Positions 58,685-64,000 of a stretch of 64,000 nt of DNA are shown piece by piece; the stretch's first letter is position 1, and every line of letters starts with the position of its first letter. The position numbers and the translations under genes were made by a program. The stretch is from Atrina japonica. Its lineage: Eukaryota > Mollusca > Bivalvia > Pterioida > Pinnidae. The stretch lies in assembly GCA_030159075.1 (NCBI GenBank), contig BROG01000241.1, forward strand, positions 124,001 through 188,000, in the 5' to 3' direction. The notes under the pieces were generated by a model. That model was not told the DNA's origin. It ran no database searches and saw nothing but the letters and a program-made list of their open reading frames with translations.

Positions 58685-59100
58685 TATACCATTCTGGGGC
58701 ATCCCACTGCAATGGTGTCCAGGAAATATGTCTGTAAGAGTATTGTTTCTGGGTCATACCACTGCTTCTGGGACATGCCACTGCAATACTATTGTTGTTG
58801 GGCAGATATCTTTGGGATAGTATTAACTCTGGGACATAGCACTACAATACTACTGTTGCTGGGGAAAATGTTTGGGAAAGTGTTAACTTTGGGACATAGC
58901 ACTACAATACTATTGTTTCTGGGGGAAATGTTTGGAATAGTTATAACTCTGGGACATAGCACTACAATACTATTGTTGCTGGGGAAAATGTTTGGGATTT
59001 CATTGCTACTGGGGTATAACATTGCAATACTATTGTTGTTGGGGAAATATGTTTAGGATACTATTGCTACTACATGTAGGATAAAACACTGCAATACTAT
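58685..59100. repeat. 60-bp tandem array, ~7 units
   Basis: GGGACATAGCACTACAATAC recurs at 58831, 58891 and 58951, with TATTGTTGCTGGGGAAAATG and TTTGGGATAGTATTAACTCT between. Flanking units are increasingly diverged (GGGGCATCCCACTGCAATGG at left). The 138-aa plus frame and its antisense reflect the 60-bp period. Confidence 0.93.
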
Positions 59101-59790
59101 CTGTTTGCATAAAAGATAACAAATTTTGCCAATAAATGTATTGCTTTTCGATCTAAATTGCACTCACCAAAGTTACAAACATAACATTTTTTTGCTTTAT
59201 TTTTTTGTGCAGTTGAAGAATGCTTAGACTCTATAAATTCAGATCACTGAAACAGATTGTTGAGAGAATTTCATTTCATTTATTTACAAAAAGCTCTGAA
59301 TCTGGCAAGCTAACATTTTTGTACATTACATGATGAAAAGCATAGACTGCATTTAAATCTTGATACCTTGCAATTGTTCTAAATATGCACTGCTTCTGTT
59401 TACATATAAGTTTCATCTGATTGCAAGCATTGGCAACTGATTTATGAGTTTGAGTTATAAAACTTCACAAGACATTCTTCCATTTATTTTCAAAACACAA
59501 TGTTTACAATATTGCTGATAGCAAATCATCAATACGAGCTGGTTATCATTTTTATTTCTGAAGGCCACCAAATTTTTATTCGAGTATTGTATGAATAACT
59601 CTTTAATCACTGTTTACACTCAATCCTAAATACATACTGTATGCCAGTCTGTATTTAACATTTTTGACAATAATTTTAGATTTGTTCTAACTTTTTTCTT
59701 CTAAGAAAAATGAAAATGGAGAATGCACTGGATATTTTGTAAAATCTAACACTTTCACAAAATACAAAAGAGCACTCTCAGAAAAAATAT
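59101..59790. other. No gene seen
   Basis: AT-rich sequence without recognised features. Confidence 0.45.
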
Positions 59791-60110
59791 TGAGATCCCC
59801 ACCCATAAACCATATATATTTTTGTTCCTTATATCAATACAGGTTAATTTGTATGAAGTGTAATTCCCTGGGGTAATACTTGACATCACCCTTTAACTAA
59901 TGGTCAAATAACTTTGAAAACTGTTGAGATCCCCACCCATGTATGTTCTTGTTCCTTGTATCAAGAGAAGCTAATTGATATTGAGTGTAAATCTCAGGGG
60001 TCATCCTGGGCGCCTCCCTTTCACCAATGGTCAAATATCTTGAGAACTGTTGAGATACCCATCGGTAAACCGTAAAATGTCCTTATATTAAGACAAGTCC
60101 AGATCCTCAC
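59791..60110. repeat. ~130-bp direct repeat, 2.5 copies
   Basis: TGAGATCCCCACCCAT starts at 59791 and 59925, and TGAGATACCCATCGGTAAAC at 60051 (periods 134 and 126). Units share TCTTGTTCCTTGTATCAAGA-like and CACCAATGGTCAAATATCTT-like blocks. Confidence 0.85.
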
Positions 60111-60399
60111 TTAAGAAACCACCTTGCTAATCAGACCACTGTATGCTTAATTGATCTTAATAATAAGGCTATAATGTATGCATATACAGTAGAACATCAC
60201 ATATAAAACTATAGATATTCATCCTCTTGAAAATGTCTTAATAAATATCAAATAAGTCCAGATATTCAATGTAACATAGCAATAGTATGCATTGCAATAA
60301 CAATAGTAATTCAGCATTTCATGAATGGGCTGAGAATGTGAATTATCAGTAATTAAAGGGAAATAAATGTGGTTGAGAAAGTTATATGTATAATCAAGA

Positions 60400-60520
60400 G
60401 ATGATGTACCAAAAAGAAAAGATGATGTACTGAATGAAAAGATGATGTACTGAAAAAAGATGATGTACTGAAAGAAAAGATGATGTACTGGAAGAAAATA
60501 TGATGTACTGAAAAAAATAG
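60400..60520. repeat. ~20-bp tandem array, 6 units
   Basis: GATGATGTACTGAAAGAAAA-type units with variable A runs. The minus-strand Phe/Ser-rich frame is a by-product. Confidence 0.93.
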
Positions 60521-60820
60521 TGATAAATAAAACTTTCTCTTTGCAGATTTCAGTTTTAATATTTTTATTCCAAATTAATCTTAATACAAAAAAAGAATTT
60601 TGCTTATGTTGTATATAAATGTACAGCATATATTTTTTTTTTGTATTTTTTTATTGTCAATTTTCTCAATGACTGCTTTTGTTAGCGATGAGAAAGAAAT
60701 ACAAATGTATATTGCTGTGTCCTGCACTAAGATGCATCTTAAGATAATTATATGTATATACATGTACTAGTAACTAATGTGTCAGCTGCACTTTAGTATA
60801 TACATGCACTTCAACCTGTC
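60521..60820. other. No gene seen
   Basis: AT-rich sequence with T-runs. Confidence 0.45.
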
Positions 60821-60908
60821 TTAACTTATCAAAACTTAAAAAAAAAAAGGACTCTCCTGTCAATCAATGACTTACACCAGTCCAAATGTGTATTTAGGGA
60901 TGATGTTA
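60821..60908 (+). mobile_element. Family S MITE
   Basis: TTAACTTATCAAAACTTAAA, GGACTCTCCTGTCAATCAAT, GACTTACACCAGTCCAAATG, then TATTTAGGGATGATGTTA. Confidence 0.75.
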
Positions 60909-61046
60909 AAAGACCACTCGCATGAAAGACCACCTAAAACCCACTTTGTATATTAATCCTTTAAATAAAACCTCTTTTGGGAGACTACCTGTATTGAGAG
61001 ACCACACTTCAGTGGGGGGTGGTCTCTGAGGACAGGTTCCACTGTA
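60905..61046 (+). mobile_element. Family L MITE lacking its left terminus
   Basis: It begins directly at the end of a family S copy with AAAGACCACTCGCATGAAAG. It then has AAATAAAACCTCTTTTGGGA, GAGACCACACTTCAGTGG, GGTGGTCTCTGAGGACAGGT and TCCACTGTA. The left TIR appears replaced by the family S insertion or lost. Confidence 0.8.
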
Positions 61047-61105
61047 TTACTCATGGTTTATGTAATTGATCATCTCTGTTTAGAATTGTAGGTACATTGT
61101 ACATT

Positions 61106-61228
<123 letters not shown>

Positions 61229-61269
61229 CCAAAAGTATGTCAATTAAAGTCATTTTCCCAATAGCTTAC

Positions 61270-61445
61270 AACAGGCAAATTTGCAATAAAGGCCACCTCA
61301 ATATATAGGGCACCTGCTAATAATGACCATTCAAATATAACTTTTGATAACTTTTTAATAATGAATAAACCTCTTTATACAGTCCATCTGTCCATAACAA
61401 CCACTTTTGCCTGCTCCATTGAGTAGCCTTTATGGTCAAGTTTGA
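61270..61445 (+). mobile_element. GGCCACCT-type inverted-repeat element
   Basis: ATAAAGGCCACCTCAATATA, GGGCACCTGCTAATAATGAC, CATTCAAATATAACTTTTGA, GAATAAACCTCTTTATACAG and CCATTGAGTAGCCTTTATGG follow the order seen at 25140-25330. The ends CAAATTTGCAATAAAGG and CCTTTATGGTCAAGTTTG are inverted. Confidence 0.72.
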
Positions 61446-61487
61446 CTCTATTAAAAGAACTCTGACTCTGAAATCTTAAACTTTTAC

Positions 61488-61678
61488 ATGTACAGTGAAA
61501 CCTGTATATAGGGGCCATCCAAGGAACCAGAAATTATTGACCTTTATGTGCAGGAGACCCTTATACATGGTTAAATTTAGTTGAATTATGCAGTCAAGGA
61601 ACTTGAAAAAACTGGCTTTTATAAACAGGTAATCCTTACATACAGGTGGCCACTATGGCAGGTTTAACTGTATATATA
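61488..61678. mobile_element. Inverted-repeat element, TA-flanked
   Basis: TACAGTGAAACCTGTATATA at left and GGCAGGTTTAACTGTA at right are inverted ends of the same general type as family L. Internal blocks GGGGCCATCCAAGGAACCAG and CAGTCAAGGAACTTGAAAAA differ from family L. Confidence 0.7.
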
Positions 61679-62862
61679 TATATATATAATTTCATGGACT
61701 GAACTTCATGATTGGTTCTTCCTGGTTTGAAATCTGTTAGTTTCTTTTTATGCAAACTGTAACTATTTATATGTGACAAGTGAAAGCTGCAGCATCAAAA
61801 TCTTCTTTGATCATAGTTAGTGAGGTCAACAAAATAATCATTGCAAAGAAAAATTTTGGCTTCTCAGAAATAAAGCTTCATGGAATTAAAAAAAAATCAG
61901 ATGAAAATAGACTTTCTTTTCAACATGTGAAATTTTGCAAGAATTGATAAAAGCATAAATTTGTGACAGTTACTGGGAAAAAAGTAATTAAACATAAAAT
62001 GCTATGCGAAACTGACATTAATTGACATACTTTTGGCATGTGATTGTAGATCAGTGGTGTACTGTTGGCGGCTCAAATGCAAAACTGCCTGACAGTGTCC
62101 TGATGGCAAAAAACAGGGATTTTTTCCCCTAGAAAATGGCTATACAAGAGTAAAATTAAAGAAGGCTTGGGGTATTGAAAGTAAAATGAATTTCCCTAAA
62201 ACTGCATGAAATTATATGTTTATAGCAGTATTTTACATTTTCTTTGACTAGGACTTCTTAGGAGTATCTTAAATGCAAATAAACAAAAATGACAATTATG
62301 AAGGTGTTTGTGAAAGAATCAATATTCTTAAGTGTCAGTGAATACATATATTTCTTACCTTTCACCAAAATTTTAATCATATCCACTGATAAAATAATAA
62401 AGTTGCAAAACCTATTTAAAACTTCATTAAATATCATACACAACAGCTATTCTCCCATATCAGCCCAGCTCCTTTATGACACCATGATATGCATGCATGT
62501 AAAATAAACAGACGCTAAGTAAACAATATGGCGGGTGCCAAACACTCAGGATGCATCTCCCAGTGGGGAAATTAAGAAAAGTGTATTGAAGATAATTCAG
62601 GGAAAACTCTGTAGTTATCAATATTTTATGATATCTTAACTCAAGGGAGGAAAAAAATATACTGTATGACTTCAAGACAGCCATGACATTGCTACATGTG
62701 ATAAAATTTACTGACAACTACAAATTTCATGAACTGGACAGTGGTCAACCAGTGTGATGACAACCTGGATACAAAGTTAAAGGCTATACTAAATTATAAT
62801 TATTTCAAAAATATATTGACCTACAGCTTTAGTATGTATCTCAGATTTTTAAATATGAATAT
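61679..62862. other. No gene seen
   Basis: AT-rich. Overlapping opposed frames near 62258-62717 cover the same DNA and have no recognised domain. Confidence 0.45.
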
Positions 62863-62949
62863 TAACTTATCAGCCTGAAAAACAATTAGATTCACCTGTA
62901 AATCAATGATTTGGACCAGTCCAAATGTATCTTTAGGGTCAATGGTTAA
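62863..62949 (+). mobile_element. Family S MITE
   Basis: TTAACTTATCAGCCTGAAAA, TAAATCAATGATTTGGACCA, GTCCAAATGTATCTTTAGGG, TCAATGGTTAA. Ends are inverted but diverged. Confidence 0.75.
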
Positions 62950-62974
62950 ATATTCTCTAAGTATTACAATAGCT

Positions 62975-63240
62975 TAGTAGGTTTAAGGGCTTAACTAACA
63001 AGTCAAAGGTATGGGGTTTGATTTCCGGTAACAAATTATGTTTAAGACTTCTTTGTAAAATCTAGTGCCTATACATTCACATTGGATTTGGCATACCATA
63101 AAAAGGTGAAAGTCACTGGTCTTTCACATGAAGCATTAAACGAAGGTTACATGTCACAGAAACCCTTAGTATATTGTTATAAATCCAGGTCAAAATTTGT
63201 AACACTCAACCTGCTTTTGGTCTCCATACAGGTAAAATAT
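62975..63240 (+). mobile_element. Diverged tRNA-derived SINE
   Basis: TAGTAGGTTTAAGGGCTTAA is a weak A-box region and GGGGTTTGATTTCC a fair B box. Downstream GTGAAAGTCACTGGTCTTTC and CCAGGTCAAAATTTGTAACA match the SINE tail near 45.9 kb. The 115-aa frame at 63082 crosses this element and a CA tract and is not a gene. Confidence 0.55.
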
Positions 63241-63249
63241 TCTTGTCAA

Positions 63250-63341
63250 TACAGTGGACCCTGTCTTGAGATACCACTGTCCTGTCTTGGGAGACCATAT
63301 TTTAGTGGCAGAAGGGGTGGTATTTCAAGAAAGATTCCAAT
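63250..63341 (+). mobile_element. Family L MITE, internally deleted
   Basis: TACAGTGGACCCTGTCTTGA at left, then GTCTTGGGAGACCATATTTT, AGTGGCAGAAGGGGTGGTAT and AAGAAAGATTCCAATCTACG at right. At about 92 bp it is roughly half normal length. Confidence 0.75.
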
Positions 63342-63344
63342 CTA

Positions 63345-63446
63345 CGTAATGCACACCCACACACACACATACATTAACACCCACTCACAAGCCCACCTGC
63401 ACACATACATACATACACACACAGTATAGATGTTCACACACATACA

Positions 63447-63479
<33 letters not shown>

Positions 63480-63720
63480 TATACATAGACATAGTACATA
63501 CACACACAGACACACACACATACAGTATATATATACATAGTACACATACTCAAACACACACAGTACACACACACACATAGTACACACACACAGTACACAC
63601 ACAGTACACACACACACAGAGTACACACACAGAGTACACACACAGAGTACACACACACAGTACACACACATAGTACACACACACAGTACACACACACATA
63701 CACATAGTACAAATACACAA
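63345..63720. repeat. Compound CA-rich array with ACACAGTACAC units
   Basis: Pure CA near 63448-63476, then repeated ACACACACAGTACACACACA blocks with 10-16-bp spacing between AGTACAC motifs. Minus-strand Cys/Val-rich frames are by-products. Confidence 0.93.
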
Positions 63721-63807
63721 TGATACATTAAATTACTGATAAGCATCTTCATTGAATTTTTATGTTACATAATATCCCACCTAAAATTTAATAAAATCAT
63801 AGAACAA

Positions 63808-63989
63808 GTATTGAGACACCACACTATTTGTCACTGAAATGTGGTCTCTGAAATCAGGTCCTTCAAAAGAGGTTGATTTAGTGGTTAACTGGTGTACAGT
63901 TATACTTGGCAGGTGGTCTTACTAGGCAGGTGGTCTTATTTGACAGGTGGTCTTACTAAGCAGGACCTCACCAGACAGGTTTCATTGTA
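63808..63989 (-). mobile_element. Family L MITE, reverse orientation
   Basis: AGTATTGAGACACCACACTA, CACTGAAATGTGGTCTCTGA, then a triplet of GGCAGGTGGTCTTACTARGC-type blocks spaced about 19 bp, and the right end GACAGGTTTCATTGTA. The triplet looks like a small local expansion of the GACAGGTGGTCT core. Confidence 0.78.
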
Positions 63990-64000
63990 TTTCTAGCTTT

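Noticed and set aside
58640..59056. 138-codon hydrophobic frame that looks like a membrane protein
   Set aside because: It is the 60-bp array read in one phase; an antisense frame is open over the same DNA.
63342..63752. Cys/Val-rich 136-codon frame
   Set aside because: Low-complexity translation of a CA/GT compound repeat.

Overview
The window looks like intergenic or intronic DNA of a metazoan, most likely a bivalve mollusc. It is AT-rich, full of microsatellites and minisatellites, and carries tRNA-derived SINEs and short inverted-repeat elements of the kind I associate with bivalve genomes. Nothing in it looks prokaryotic or viral. The species cannot be fixed from sequence alone.

I find no convincing complete protein-coding gene, rRNA gene or intact tRNA gene. 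Nearly every long open frame lies inside a tandem array whose unit length is a multiple of three (15, 21, 33, 60 or 63 bp), or in an array whose unit has no stop in any frame (38 bp). These are by-products of periodicity. The one frame outside an array that deserves mention (29862-30302, +) opens with a basic stretch and one strongly hydrophobic segment, but its 3' part lies in repeat sequence.

Layout. 1-5.6 kb: microsatellites, a ~0.85 kb element with five ~120-bp subrepeats, inverted-repeat elements and a SINE. 5.7-9.5 kb: a 33-bp minisatellite, then a large 63-bp array that passes into a related 46-bp array. 10-15 kb: a 95-bp duplication, a 15-bp array and a G-rich ~20-bp array. 15-18 kb: a near-perfect 93-bp palindrome, two copies of a hairpin-bearing repeat, and a SINE. 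21.3-23.7 kb: a 33-bp array with a HindIII site in most units and a ~326-bp higher-order duplication. 25-31 kb: inverted-repeat elements, an A/C-rich array, a 38-bp array and the weak frame. 31-48 kb: degenerate repeats, a 1.6-kb element with ~167-bp subrepeats, several SINEs, a 20-bp array inside an inverted-repeat element, a 21-bp array and a 408-bp TIR element. 48-64 kb: more inverted-repeat elements and SINEs, a second 33-bp array, a 60-bp array, a (CA)60 tract and a compound CA-rich array.

The main theme is the link between mobile elements and tandem repeats. A ~180-bp TA-flanked inverted-repeat family (here family L) occurs about ten times. Two separate 33-bp minisatellites match one internal segment of it, and a 20-bp array has expanded inside one copy. 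A second ~88-bp palindromic family (family S) occurs about nine times. Five otherwise different repeats end in the same AGGYGAGC-CTAA-like motif, which may be a shared mobile-element terminus. All family assignments were made by eye; no alignment or database search was run.
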